Part shown: piece after piece, positions 23,840-33,662 of the stretch
Layout of the letters: every line of letters starts with the position of its first letter
How positions within the stretch are numbered: position 1 is the first letter of the stretch
Source of the DNA: Cristatella mucedo
Taxonomy: Eukaryota > Bryozoa > Phylactolaemata > Cristatellidae
Direction: 5' to 3'
NCBI GenBank assembly: GCA_009760855.2
Contig: WPIO01000094.1
Coordinates: 808,001 to 868,000 of the forward strand
DNA length: 60,000 nt
The notes under the pieces: model-generated
Told to the model about the DNA's origin: nothing
The model's input: only the letters and a program-made list of their open reading frames with translations
Databases searched by the model: none
Position numbers and translations under genes: made by a program

Positions 23840-24570
23840 GCCGGTAGTCAAACAAATATTTTGCAGTAGCTACCAATCACTTCTCAGAGTGGACTGAAGC
23901 AACAGCGGTTACAGACACGAATGCCAACTAAGTAGCAATTTGTTGTACTCCTTTTTTTGCCACCGCTGCTCATTGCACATCTGATCAGCGACTAGGGACG
24001 AGAGTTTGAGAACTCGTTAATCGACAGCCTGGTGGATAAATCTCAAACAGATCACCAAATTTTGTCTTCCTACCATCCTCAAGCAAATGTTGAACGGGAA
24101 CGTGACGATTGAAGACTCGAAGATTCTCTTAGAAAGCCTTTCAATAAAAAGGGAACGGCTAGGGCCAGTTAATCCCCTTCGTTCTGTTTGAAGCATCGCA
24201 CATCTGTTCATACCCCAAGCAAGTGCACTCCATTTGAGATCAGGTATGGACGAAAGGCCAAGCGTCTCATAGACCTCAAACCCTCGGATGATGAGGCTGT
24301 GGGTCTCATGCTCTTTTCAGATGATGACAATCATGAAGCTCTGGCTACGTTGACAACTATCCACGACAAACTCCGCTTAAATTTTAGCAAGCACCAACGT
24401 CAACTCTGCCATGGAATACCAGAAGCGTGCTGACTTAGATTGCCGAGACAACACCAACAAAGGCATTACTACTGGCTCCACCTTTTATATAAAGAATCAC
24501 ATCCGTACTCACTGCATGGGATTCATAGATCGACGTACGCAGATTGGACCCTAATCCGTTTGGGAATTAT
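23840..24570 (+). pseudogene. Decayed Ty3/gypsy integrase
   Basis: Frame fragments give the integrase core in order: HFSEWTEATAV (near the first catalytic Asp, about 23875), GREFENSLID (about 23996), YHPQAN followed by ERERD (about 24070-24108, around the catalytic Glu), then RTSVHTPSKCTPFEI-YGRKAK (24188-24260), which is diagnostic of retroelement integrases. A later IGP near 24545 fits the C-terminal domain start. Several stops and frame changes make it a fossil. No pol partner (RT, RNase H) is visible upstream because a LINE-B occupies 21655-23745. Confidence 0.75.
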
Positions 24571-24939
24571 TAAGAAAGGAACGAGATCAACTTGAGAGCA
24601 GTAAGGCTGACAAGATATTGGTCAACACCGTACCTATGCCAGCAACCTTGGGAAATTTACCCAAATTTAAAGGATGCTCCACCCTCCACGCAGCTCCCTC
24701 CTTTCCCCCCTCCCCCGATTACTATCCCAATGACTCTCCTGAGGAATTCCCGAAGCAAAAGACACTCAATAAAACGCTTGAAAAACTAGAGAGCAATGAC
24801 GTGTTTATCTCAGTGGAAAACCAGCAGATCAAGACTTTCAACCCACTACCAAATTCAGGAAGAAGGAATCTTAGCGCCATTCTTGGCCTTACTTTTCGTA
24901 GGGCTCTATACTTAGGAAGAACATAGGACTTTCAAAATC

Positions 24940-25360
24940 AATCGCGTACACATGAAACCAAAGTTTTGAGAATTGCTACGTCAGGGCCATGGGCTACTTC
25001 TTGACAGGATCAGAAAAACCACTCTCTACTCAGAGATAAAGTCATCCATCACATTACTACTAACTTTAAAAAATAACTACAGGACTACTTGAACTACAAG
25101 GTTAATAAATATGTTGACATGTATCTCAATTGATAAAGTATCTGGCATCTCTTGTGATAGAGTATTGGTAACAGATGCCGAGTTCATGGCCATGGTGAAT
25201 CTATTGAGTTGGGACATCGTCATCCACACAAAAGTCGGTGACTTAATGGACTCATTTACTTATCCCGCAAGCTTCAATTCGCTCTCATCAACAGAATATG
25301 CACTTGATCTTCAAAACAAGCATGTTCATTTTTATGTTTTTATCAGGGTTCAACTTTGAA
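24940..25360 (+). pseudogene. OTU-like cysteine-protease remnant, probably C-terminal to the gypsy pol
   Basis: Across two frames the layout follows an OTU domain: a GHGLLLDRI segment where GDGNCFFRAI would be expected (the catalytic Cys appears lost), then LNYKVNKYVDMYL, then TDAEFMAMVNLLSWDIVIHT, and finally HVHFYVF at the place of the HYN-type His. The call rests on pattern recognition, not alignment. Some gypsy elements carry such a domain, and its position after the integrase remnant fits. Broken and non-functional. Confidence 0.4.
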
Positions 25361-26060
25361 CGTTTTTGTTGAGCATTATTAAGTGTTCGATACGTTTTTT
25401 TTATTCTAATGTGTGAATATTGCAGATGAGTATGCTAGTAATTTTATATATTTTGAGAAGTTTATTATTCTTTCTGATTAAAGTTTCTCCGGTTGAAGCA
25501 AACAAAGTCTATGTGTTAACAGTTTTAAGTAAAATGTTGAAAAACTTGTGTTTATTGCTCAATACTATGATATGCCCCAGTGGCAGTGGCGGAGCCGGAA
25601 TCGCGAGTCTTTTCTTTGAATATTGAGCGGCCGGCGGATATGCACAGATTGAAAGCGTGTTCCAATCTGACTATTCGTTGCCATTACGGCCGTTTTTAAC
25701 CAGATTAATTAAGTAGAATCAATTAGAATGATGATACATTTGCATAGCCCCTCAGAGAACTCAATCCTTGACAAGGTAATTTACGCATACCGTAAAAAAA
25801 CACGTCAATATGCTAATTGATAACCCGAACTGTGTCAGCACTTATAATCCACATAGGTTGATTCACAAAGACCCAGCAAACGCTATGAGGAACAGGAGCG
25901 TTTTTAGCATCAGGTTAATTTTCATCAAGCCAGTGGTCAAGGTTGTGATGTCAGTCTCGGGCTCCGTCTCCAATAGATTTGAGGTTGGTGCGAGGCCCGT
26001 CTAAATGACTTGAGTCGGAAGCATTAGTGCTATCCTGCCTTTTTATAATTTAAACAGTTC
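25360..26060. other. Unassigned AT-rich region
   Basis: A short LINE-B or SINE-D tail-like piece occurs at 25735-25775 (GCATAGCCCCTCAGAGAACTC). Otherwise nothing is recognised. Confidence 0.3.
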
Positions 26061-26145
26061 GGATATATAGGCCGGAGCAAAAGAAGAAAGGGACCTAAAT
26101 GTGAGCGATGCAGCTTTCAAGTCGGTGCAGTCGGCTCCGCTTATA
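26060..26145 (-). mobile_element. LINE-B fragment
   Basis: Matches the minus-sense LINE-B words ATAGGC-GGAGC-AAAGAA-AAGGGACCTAAA-GTGAGCGA. Short and diverged. Confidence 0.6.
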
Positions 26146-26466
26146 ATATATATATATAGGCTCGGGCCTGCAAATGGCCACTCTTGGAGGCGAAGAATTC
26201 CCAACGAGGAGTTACACACGAGTAGATAGAGTCAATCTGGGGTGCGGCGTTGCTGTTCTTATAAGCGGAGTATTCCTATATCCGATATCCGATATCCTTA
26301 TACACGGAGTCGACGGCTTGGTGATGGGTCAATACTGGTCGGAGATAAACGGTGTAATACGGCAACTTTATGGCAGTTGCGATGCTCACGAAGGGAAAAC
26401 CTGGCTCCCTAGTTTTGCACTTACTCTAAACGCGTTATTGCACGGGCCGGATGACATGCAAGCAGT

Positions 26467-26700
26467 GGCTCTTACGCTGACCGACAAGGCCGCCGTGGTT
26501 TGGCTCTTTCCTACCTAGCTGAACTGCTGCACCAGTTTTCAGCTTTCTCGTTTCCTCAGGTCCTCTGTTGACAATAAATTAGTTATTCCATCCCTAAGTT
26601 TAAAGACTATTAGTGACAGAAGCTTTTGCTCTGCAGGTCTTATGCTGTTGAACTCACTTTCGCAATTCTTAAGCAACGACAACTACTCTTTTGCTGCCGA
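26467..26700 (+). mobile_element. LINE-A fragment (C-terminal ORF)
   Basis: From CTTACGCTGACC through TACCTAGCTGAACTGCTGCACC to the AACGACAACTACTC segment, it follows the LINE-A C-terminal ORF with indels. The preceding 26174-26466 open frame is unidentified. Confidence 0.75.
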
Positions 26701-27192
26701 CTGTGGCTCAACCTTTCCAGTCGTCCAGACCTGTTACTTCCATTACTTCCTCACTAACTCTGCTTAAGAGGATCTCTTGTTTTACTTGGATGACGCTGAT
26801 CGTGGCTGCTGTCACAACCGCTGCGACGCGCTCTCCGCCGAGTCCCAAGCTGAGACAATCCAAACACGCCCCAGGCCTTTTCTATTCTGACCGGGGTGTT
26901 AGCTGGGTGACGGACGCTGGTACTAGGTGGCGCCAGGCCGCCTGACTAGACTTGTAAACTTGTAAGAGCGAGATCTGCGCTACCTCCTCCCTGCTCTGCC
27001 AAGATACGCGAAATTCGGGGCTGTTGTGCAATTAAATTTCGCCCTGCCACGACTGGGCACCGAAACTAACAGCTTATTTAAGGCCGGTCAGTAGGTATTA
27101 ATGCACAGTGGCTAGGGTCTTATGCAGTGCACAGCGGTCCTGAGGGTTGAATGATAATAATAAGAATGATAATAACTGTGATTTCATTTAGT
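26701..27192. other. Unassigned GC-richer region
   Basis: No recognisable gene. It precedes the LTR-like repeat and may include flanking retroelement sequence. Confidence 0.3.
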
Positions 27193-27426
27193 TGATGACA
27201 CTGCTCCTGATCGCTGTACGAGTGAGCTGTGACACTCGATGTTGTAAGCAGCTGGGACGTGCTATTAGTGGTTGTTTTGACAAGGGAGTCGGGGAGGGGG
27301 ACTCCGATGGGCGAGAGGGGCGAGGAGAGTCGTGCTTCGCCCTGCTCCGTGTGGAGGTGGAATAAACTGGTGGTGCTGCACGTCGGCTTGTGTTTCGTGC
27401 AGTTCGCGACGATAATTCAAACTACA
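27193..27426 (+). repeat. LTR-like direct repeat, copy 1
   Basis: Begins TGATGACACTG and ends CAAACTACA (TG...CA termini). It contains a GGAATAAACTGG polyadenylation-like signal about 65 bp before its end. It is highly similar along its length to 30418-30650. No matching target duplications or clear primer-binding site are visible, so LTR status is provisional. Confidence 0.6.
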
Positions 27427-27577
27427 GTCTGTTTCCGGAGGCGGCGGTGACCTGCAGCAATGTTGCTTGAGCATTTTCAAGTCGGTGATGACTTCGCAAC
27501 TTAGCTGCTTGACTCGGGGCGGAGGCTCGAGCTGTGCGGTGTCAATCCGACAATCTGGCACAAGTACGTGCCTCTCT

Positions 27578-27853
<276 letters not shown>

Positions 27854-27867
27854 CTACGCATCCATTC

Positions 27868-28044
27868 TTTTTTTTTTTAACTTGCTGGCTACAGGTCTGC
27901 ATTTATTTAATAAGTTTCTTGCTACCCACGCATCGTCGCTTGGTAGACAACAGCATCGTGCTTGTATTAAACAAGCCAGCAAGCGCAATTACAATTGTCA
28001 GCCCTGTATGGCTCGCTCATATGCATCATACAACAAATTATATG
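27868..28044 (-). terminator. 3' UTR with polyadenylation signal and genomic A-tract
   Basis: In minus sense, AATAAA (27902-27907) is followed about 22 bp later by 11 adenines (27868-27878). This is the arrangement of a cleaved and polyadenylated mRNA copied into DNA, and it directly follows the stop codon of the KIX ORF. Confidence 0.55.
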
Positions 28045-28446
28045 TTATTCGAAATTTTCTCCATAGGTACGTGGAACATGGGCAAAATGTTCTCTGGCTT
28101 GGTTCGCGTGATCGGCAGCGGAAAATTCGTAGTCTTCCAAGCTTGTTGCAATACAGTACAATTTCGTTTCAAGCCGTTCAATCCAGTGAATTAATACCGG
28201 CCACAAAGGCTCACACAGCCACTCCTCCGTCACTTCCGGGAACATAGCCTTCAAAATCATATCGCGGCTCTTGAGCCTCATCTCTCTGGTTATTCCGTTC
28301 TTTCCGCTGTCTTCATTTCTTCCGGCGATTTCTCTATTGTCTGCTCCCCCAGCCTCATCTTTTAAACGTTGCGAATCCCGATTAGTCATAACGCCGCTTG
28401 GCTGATTCGAAGATGCCGCTTCGCCAATAGCTCGACCGCTACCCAT
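28045..28446 (-). CDS. KIX-domain protein, intronless ORF (possible retrocopy)
   Basis: ATG at 28446, stop at 28047-28045, 133 codons. The first ~50 residues are polar and probably disordered. From ITREMRLKSRDMILKAMFP to QAREHF the sequence aligns without gaps, from memory, to the KIX domain of CBP/p300. Matching positions include the hydrophobic helix 1, the FP turn, the E-xx-LY helix 2/3 motif (ERLETKLYCIA), and the S-xx-DY start of helix 3 (SLEDY). KIX domains bind transactivation peptides of transcription factors. The rest of a CBP-like protein is absent. A TTCTTTTTTTTGACAG acceptor-like stretch lies just upstream of the ATG, so an upstream exon is possible. On the other side, the AATAAA and A-tract downstream favour a processed copy. 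The domain identity is my recognition, not a search result. Confidence 0.5.
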   Translation of the reverse strand: MGSGRAIGEAASSNQPSGVMTNRDSQRLKDEAGGADNREIAGRNEDSGKNGITREMRLKSRDMILKAMFPEVTEEWLCEPLWPVLIHWIERLETKLYCIATSLEDYEFSAADHANQAREHFAHVPRTYGENFE

Positions 28447-28721
28447 CACTGCTAGCTGTCAAAAAAAAGAACTTTGTAGCTTAGTGATTCTTGTATAGCG
28501 CAGCGTGATGACTTTTGTAACCGCGACTTGTGTAGACCCGACTTTTGTAACTGCAACGTTTTGTAACCGCGTTTAGGATACGGCTTGTTCGGCAGCCACT
28601 ACTGAGCATGTTAAAGCCTCTGTGATGGCCGCATGGCTCGACTTGTGGTGGGGCTATAGCAGACACGAGGACGTGTCTCCCCCGAAGGCTGACATATGTA
28701 CCCAGGCTGGGTTCGGTTGGC

Positions 28722-29418
28722 TGTGACCGGACGGCTAAAGTGAGGGTTAGGGTCACCGGCTAGGCCGGGGTCGGACCCTACGGCATGGCCGGATGTATGC
28801 CGTGACGTGAGGTCACCGGGGCTCTTGGGTACGGGAAGTTGGCCGAGTAAGTCGTGGTGTTGGAGGCTCCCGGTCTCGCCGAGTTATGCACCTGGATTCG
28901 TGCAGGCGTGCTCCGGCGATGCTGCCACGCACGCAAGGGAACTAGTGCCCAAGGCCCGAGCGGAGCTGGATAGCTCGCTCGTTGTTGACTTGTGTGTTCG
29001 TGACCCCCCCCCCCCCGTGTGTTGGCGTCTTTCGGTGGAAGCTTACGACTGTGGTAGTTGTCGACTCGGACTAGCCAAGCAGTTACTCAGCCAGCCGGGT
29101 TTTGGACGGCGTACGCTCGTACTGTTGGATTCAGAGTCGGTACAACGACAGGACTGCAGAAGCCGACTGACCCCAACTAATACGTTTGTTCGCGCTTGCT
29201 TCGTCGTCTTGCCCCCCCCCGTAGTGTATTGTGTATAGGACCCTCCCTGTAGACTTGTTTAGTTGCTCTGTTGTGGTTGGCGCATGAGTTAATATAAAGA
29301 GGTTTAACCGGACGGCCGCTCGTCTTACCCTAGCTCGGCGGCATGGCGAGCGGCAGCGTGGCCGGAGTATGGCGGGGTTTGGCGGGAATTAGCCTTTGAC
29401 CCCTGGAACCCGGTTACA
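28722..29418 (+). repeat. Possible solo LTR or LTR-like segment
   Basis: Starts TGTGACCGG and ends CCGGTTACA, so the ends are imperfect inverted repeats of the TG...CA type. It contains TAATATAAAG near 29291 and two poly-C runs (29007-29017, 29212-29220). No second copy and no 5-bp target duplication were found, so the boundaries are tentative. Confidence 0.3.
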
Positions 29419-29419
29419 T

Positions 29420-29575
29420 TCTTACATGCCGAAGGCGATCAAGGATGACTACCGTCTGCTTTGTGAGGCTCTGAAACAGCGCTGGCTAGCCCGGTGGGTA
29501 AAGCGAGACTTCTGAGCGCTGAACTAGCAAATGCTTGTCGGAGAAAGAGCGGCGAAAAAGGGACCAGAAGCAATA
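29420..29575 (+). pseudogene. Gag-like fragment
   Basis: The frame PKAIKDDYRLLCEALKQRW, followed in another frame by ELANACRRKSGE, resembles a capsid region of Ty3/gypsy Gag in layout. It is interrupted within 40 codons. Weak call based on pattern only. Confidence 0.3.
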
Positions 29576-30417
29576 TCAGCAATCGAAGACGGTGTGCCGG
29601 GCGACAACCGTTTACCAGGACGCCACCGTGTGGAACTCAGTGATAGTGATCCAGGCTGTGACGGTTTGCCAGGCGAACGCGGTGTGCAACGAGGCAACGG
29701 CTTTTGAGGTAGCGAAAGCCGTGGAGGTTACACTGGCATGCGACGAACCGGTGGGTTATGACTCGGAGCAGTTCGGAGGCTCATCGGCGACGAAAGTGGG
29801 CTGTGACGCAGCACAGGTAGAAGACGAGGCCAAGGTCGGATCTGCGGTGCAGGTCGGAAACGCGGCAGCGCCCGGAGATGCGGTGGCGGCTTGCGAAGTG
29901 GTGGTGGTGTGGGATGCACCATTGAGCTTCGAGGCTGTGCCCTCCGACGAGGCGCCAGCGGAGAAATATGTGGCTCCACGACGCATGAACGCAGCTGTCA
30001 AACGCAGCCGGCTTCTTTCCACAGGCCGTGCGGTCGCCCGCCTCCTCCGAGCAGCCGTCTTAGCCTCGTAATTAAGGGGACAGTTACTGACCCGGCGGAA
30101 GGAGTTGGCATTGAAATTGATGGAATCTGTCGCCACCTGGAGGACATCAGACCCATACCGATCGCCAATCAACTCTTCGACGCACACTTCAATGCTGGCC
30201 CTGGTAGTACGGAAAGAGCAGACAGCTACGGTCAATATGTTGCCCGGCAGACAGCTACGGTCAATATGTTGCCTGAGACCGCCGGCGCTCTATGAGGACT
30301 ATGTGGTTCATGTTTAGCCTTCTCGTTGTCTAAGCAGTGGAGAAGAACAGCTGCTTGCTGCTCTGGCTAAGTCGTTAATTGATCTCCGGATCAGGCGGGC
30401 ATGTGGTTTTCTTTAAT
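29576..30417. other. GC-rich region with unassigned open frames
   Basis: Valine- and alanine-rich frames on both strands (29535-30071 plus; 29756-30235 minus) arise in sequence with repeated ACGGT-TGCC-GGCGA words and show no family motif. A 27-bp tandem duplication (CAGACAGCTACGGTCAATAT and flank) occurs at about 30218-30271. Confidence 0.35.
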
Positions 30418-30650
30418 TGATGACACTGCCCCTGATCGCTGTACGAGTGGGCTGAGGCACTCGATGTGGTAAGCAGCCGGGACGTGCTAGTAGTGGTTGT
30501 TTTGACAAGAGAGTCGGGGAGCGGGACTCTGGTGGGCCAGAGGGGCGAGGAGAGTCGTGCTTCACCCTGCTCCGTGTGGAGGTGGAATAAACTGGTGGTG
30601 TTGCACGTCGGCTGGTGTTTCGTGCAGTTCTCGAGGGCAATCAAACTACA
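30418..30650 (+). repeat. LTR-like direct repeat, copy 2
   Basis: Same start (TGATGACACTG), same end (CAAACTACA) and the same GGAATAAACTGG signal as copy 1. The pair is 3.2 kb apart in direct orientation. The flanks do not share target duplications with copy 1. Confidence 0.6.
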
Positions 30651-30925
30651 ATAACAATAATGTATTTGATATAACACTCTCGGAGAAATCAATCTCTTTC
30701 TAGGCACTTTGCATTTGCTGCAAAGGAAGTACGATCGAATGGTGAGCCGTAGCATGCTCAATGACAGCAATCATAAAACGGTTTGAGGCGGTATGCATAG
30801 AGTCAGCTTGCAATTACGGTTCGTGGCACCATGCACAGTGTCAGAATACAAACGCTCACAAATGATGGATCACATGGACTCACTCAATGCTGTGGTAAGT
30901 ATATGCGTCTTTAGCTTCATTGTAG
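30651..30925 (-). mobile_element. LINE-B 3' end
   Basis: ATAACAATAATG end, diverged stem-loop tail, and 3' UTR words with a GCACAGTGTCAG match to other copies. Confidence 0.7.
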
Positions 30926-31682
30926 GCGTTGGGAGCCTAATTGCAATTTTAGTAAGAGACATTGCTGGCGATTGCAGTACGTTGCTTGAGAATGCGTCTG
31001 AGCTATAATGCGAAACTTGTTCGATACACTTGAATGTTAGTATATTAAAAAAATGAATCGGAATTTTAAAAAAGCCGATTTTGTGGTAGTAGACAGAATC
31101 TTGGCAGCCCGTTTGCTCGAAAACAGGCCGAGCGTAGCTGAAACTTTATGGGTTCACTCGAGCCATGAAGTAGTGCAATGTGCTATCGTAGTCGAAGCTT
31201 CTGGCGGCCAATTAGAGAGAACATTTTGCCTAATTAGAGTGGAATGCGATCATCCTTCGCATTCCACAGTAAGGCACCTCATTTTCGACCAACCCAGTAG
31301 GATGTTTGTCTTCTATTCCATTGTGGGTATAGGCGGTAGCCGTTGCCTCTTGGTCGCACGGTTTAGTCGCTCCGAGATAGCAGCAGCGCCAAGATGGGAT
31401 CCTGCACTTTCCACTAACCCTAGACGCACAGATTAGACTTGCAGCTTTCTTTGTACACGCAGCCGGTGTCCAAAAGACAAGACCGTGCTTGTAGGTGTCG
31501 GAAGTGCTAAAGAAACTGGGACGGCCAGCCACTTCGTTCCATAAAAGAGTCGAACCGCAGACAGCATTATAAAAGTCTGCCTTTCTCGTTCCAAATCGTA
31601 ACTAATTAGTGGGAATTAGCTTCGTACATCGCCGGTATTCTTGTTGACATTACACGGGCGACTTGTACATGAAACACTCGGT
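30926..31682. other. Unassigned region with an open frame and a perfect hairpin
   Basis: A 127-codon frame at 31053-31436 (plus) lacks recognisable motifs. Within it, GTGGAATGCG and CGCATTCCAC (31239-31248 and 31258-31267) form a perfect 10-bp hairpin. Confidence 0.35.
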
Positions 31683-32120
31683 AATGTAATGCAATGTATC
31701 TCCGTCTGTAAATCCACAAAGTCATAAAGACCATGTGGGTGTTACGCAGGAGAGTTTTGTATAGCGCACTCACAGCCTAAGCGGCTTTCGGTACGCATTC
31801 GGTAGCCAACAGACTTCGTCTCCCGAAACAAAAAGGAAGTGGGAAGCATAGCAGAGTCAGGAGAGCAGTTGAGGTAGTGAGTAGCATAGAAGAAGCAGCT
31901 CAGGACCGCTGAAAAGGATGTGCCATAGTCGGCAGTAGGAAAGTAGTTATCGTTGCGTAAGAATTGTGGAAGCGAGCTCCACAGTCTAGGACCTGCAGAG
32001 CTAAAGCTTCTGTCGCCAACTGTCTTTAAGCGGAGGAATGGGACAGCTAATTTATTGCCCACACAGGACCTGAGGTCGCGAACAGGCTGAAACTGATGTA
32101 GCAGCTCAGCTAGGTACTAG
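31683..32120 (-). mobile_element. LINE-A 3' end
   Basis: The 3' repeat GTAATGTAATGCAATGTA is at 31683-31700, followed by the UTR and the C-terminal ORF (31742-32062, GDRSFSSAGPRLW). 5' truncated. Confidence 0.85.
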
Positions 32121-32866
32121 GAAGCGTAGCTTGAATGACACACCCACCCCAGTCCAGCCACCAAGGAGCCCGCCGGTAACTGGAAACTTTATATTGGGAT
32201 AGTGATGCAACAGCTCTACGCTCACGTGGTCTCTTTTCTATGGCACCACAAGCCAAGCTTTCTTAGGTGGCCCTACTTCCCCTGAGACCGACGCCCTCCT
32301 CCCCTGAGAGCGACTCAGCATTCCTAGATTGGGGGTCTCGTATTTGATCGTTCTTATATCCGATATTCAAAAGCTGACATGATTTGTTTATTGAAGCTGA
32401 ACTCGCCGTTTACTAGGATATACATTGCTACAATCCACTGTAGATTTCCTATGTTGTATGACAGTTGGCTCCAGCGGGGGCTGTTCTAATGGGAGTCACA
32501 GTGGGCTCACGCGTTGTAAACGAGACTCCCATTTATTACTCTCAACGGGCACGTAAATGGGAGCCCAATCCATCGTAGCAGACGACACGATATATAATCT
32601 GCATTAGTGGCCTGACGCTGCGCCGCTTAAACGGCTTAACTATTGGCCACAGGTGAGGCATGCACATTAGTGTCAGGCGCTTTGCTAATTACAACAGCAG
32701 AAGCCGCAGGCGAACGCAACACCTGCGCCTGTCGATGTAAAGTTGGTCCGGATAATTCGTAAGCTTTCTCGAGCTTCCGCTAAGAAGATTTCCTTTTTTT
32801 AATGCCTGGTGCAAACCATGGGCCACCTCGACGAGAACATGCGTTTAGTGGGCGGTGCAAACTCGG
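32121..32866. other. Unassigned region
   Basis: Nothing recognised. Near-palindromic words with GGGAG and CTCCC occur around 32480-32560. Confidence 0.3.
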
Positions 32867-33112
32867 CTAGTGTTGTGTTGTAGTATTGTACCAATGAGGA
32901 CAGGTGAGAAGGACGATCGAGCGGCAAGAGCTACAAAGATACTTTCGCAGGGACGGCATCTTCTTAAGGGTCCTGGCGTTTCTCGATTCATATGTGATTC
33001 TGGATAGGGTTGGGGAGGGCACAAACTGCAGAGAATGAGATCTGCATGTGGCCAGATGTTTAGAATTACGTAATAGTAGAAGACGACAGTGCACAATCGT
33101 GAGAGAATATTT
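32867..33112 (-). mobile_element. LINE-B fragment: endonuclease end and linker
   Basis: In minus sense the sequence follows LINE-B from the SDHMQISF-type endonuclease end (decayed to GHMQISF) through TYESRN to the YNTT segment, also seen at 45990-46200. Frames are broken. Confidence 0.6.
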
Positions 33113-33129
33113 GATAGTGATGATACCAG

Positions 33130-33232
33130 GTTAAGGAAAAAGTTCGTGTCCGTATTTTTCATTAAATCATTGTCTAATAGATTATTTCCTTAAGCCATTA
33201 TTAAAATTGTCGTGCACGAACCTTTTCCTTAA
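33130..33232. mobile_element. 103-bp MITE-like element with 18-bp terminal inverted repeats
   Basis: TTAAGGAAAAAGTTCGTG at the left and CACGAACCTTTTCCTTAA at the right are complementary at 17 of 18 positions. The core is AT-rich and non-coding. A third TTAAGGAAAA lies at 33303. Both ends start with TTAA, which could be a target-site duplication or part of the repeat. Confidence 0.55.
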
Positions 33233-33254
33233 GCTGATATTAATGTGCGCATAT

Positions 33255-33480
33255 AACGCCTCAGAGAACTTAGTCCCTTTCTAAGCATTCTACGCATGGT
33301 CTTAAGGAAAAACGATCCTATAGTCAGTGGTAGCACACAGTGATTTCATGTAGAAGCAACAGGAGATACGCTGGCAGAGCAAACTTTGAGCGTTAAGCTT
33401 TTCATTTCCGAGTAGCACTTAGTTTTCTCATAACAAGTTGGTTTTATCGTCAGTTAATTTGAGAAAGTTTGCTGCCGAGT
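33255..33480 (-). mobile_element. Two decayed LINE-B pieces
   Basis: 33255-33300 is tail-like (CCTCAGAGAACTTAGTCCC). 33350-33480 follows the ORF segment GGAGATACGCTGGCAGAGC to GAAAGTTTGCTGCC. Confidence 0.6.
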
Positions 33481-33496
33481 GGGTGATCTTTGTTTT

Positions 33497-33662
33497 AAAT
33501 AAATAAATCCTAGCTGATTAAACAGCCTCTTTTTGTATAGCAACAGAAGAGCCTTTACGGCTATCACCACCGCTTGCAGTGGCTATAAAGAATCACCCAC
33601 CGAAGGAATCGAACCCATGGTCTCGGGACCAAGGTCGTGAAAGCAACCGCCTTACCTGGTGT
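33497..33662 (-). mobile_element. SINE-C (tRNA-derived) copy
   Basis: Minus sense: tRNA-like head with a GGTTCGA-TCC-type B box, then the body CACTGCAAGCGGTGGTGATAG and the tail AGAGGCTGTTTAATCAGCTAG. Diverged. Confidence 0.8.

Noticed and set aside
26174-26518. 114-codon open frame read first as a retrotransposon Gag (ALTLTDKAA-like)
   Set aside because: The last 50 bp align with the LINE-A ORF (CTTACGCTGACC...), so the apparent Gag motif is LINE-A in a shifted frame. The rest is unidentified.
29535-30235. Valine/alanine-rich ORFs on both strands
   Set aside because: No domain recognised. The composition follows local GC-rich repetition, so it is left unassigned.
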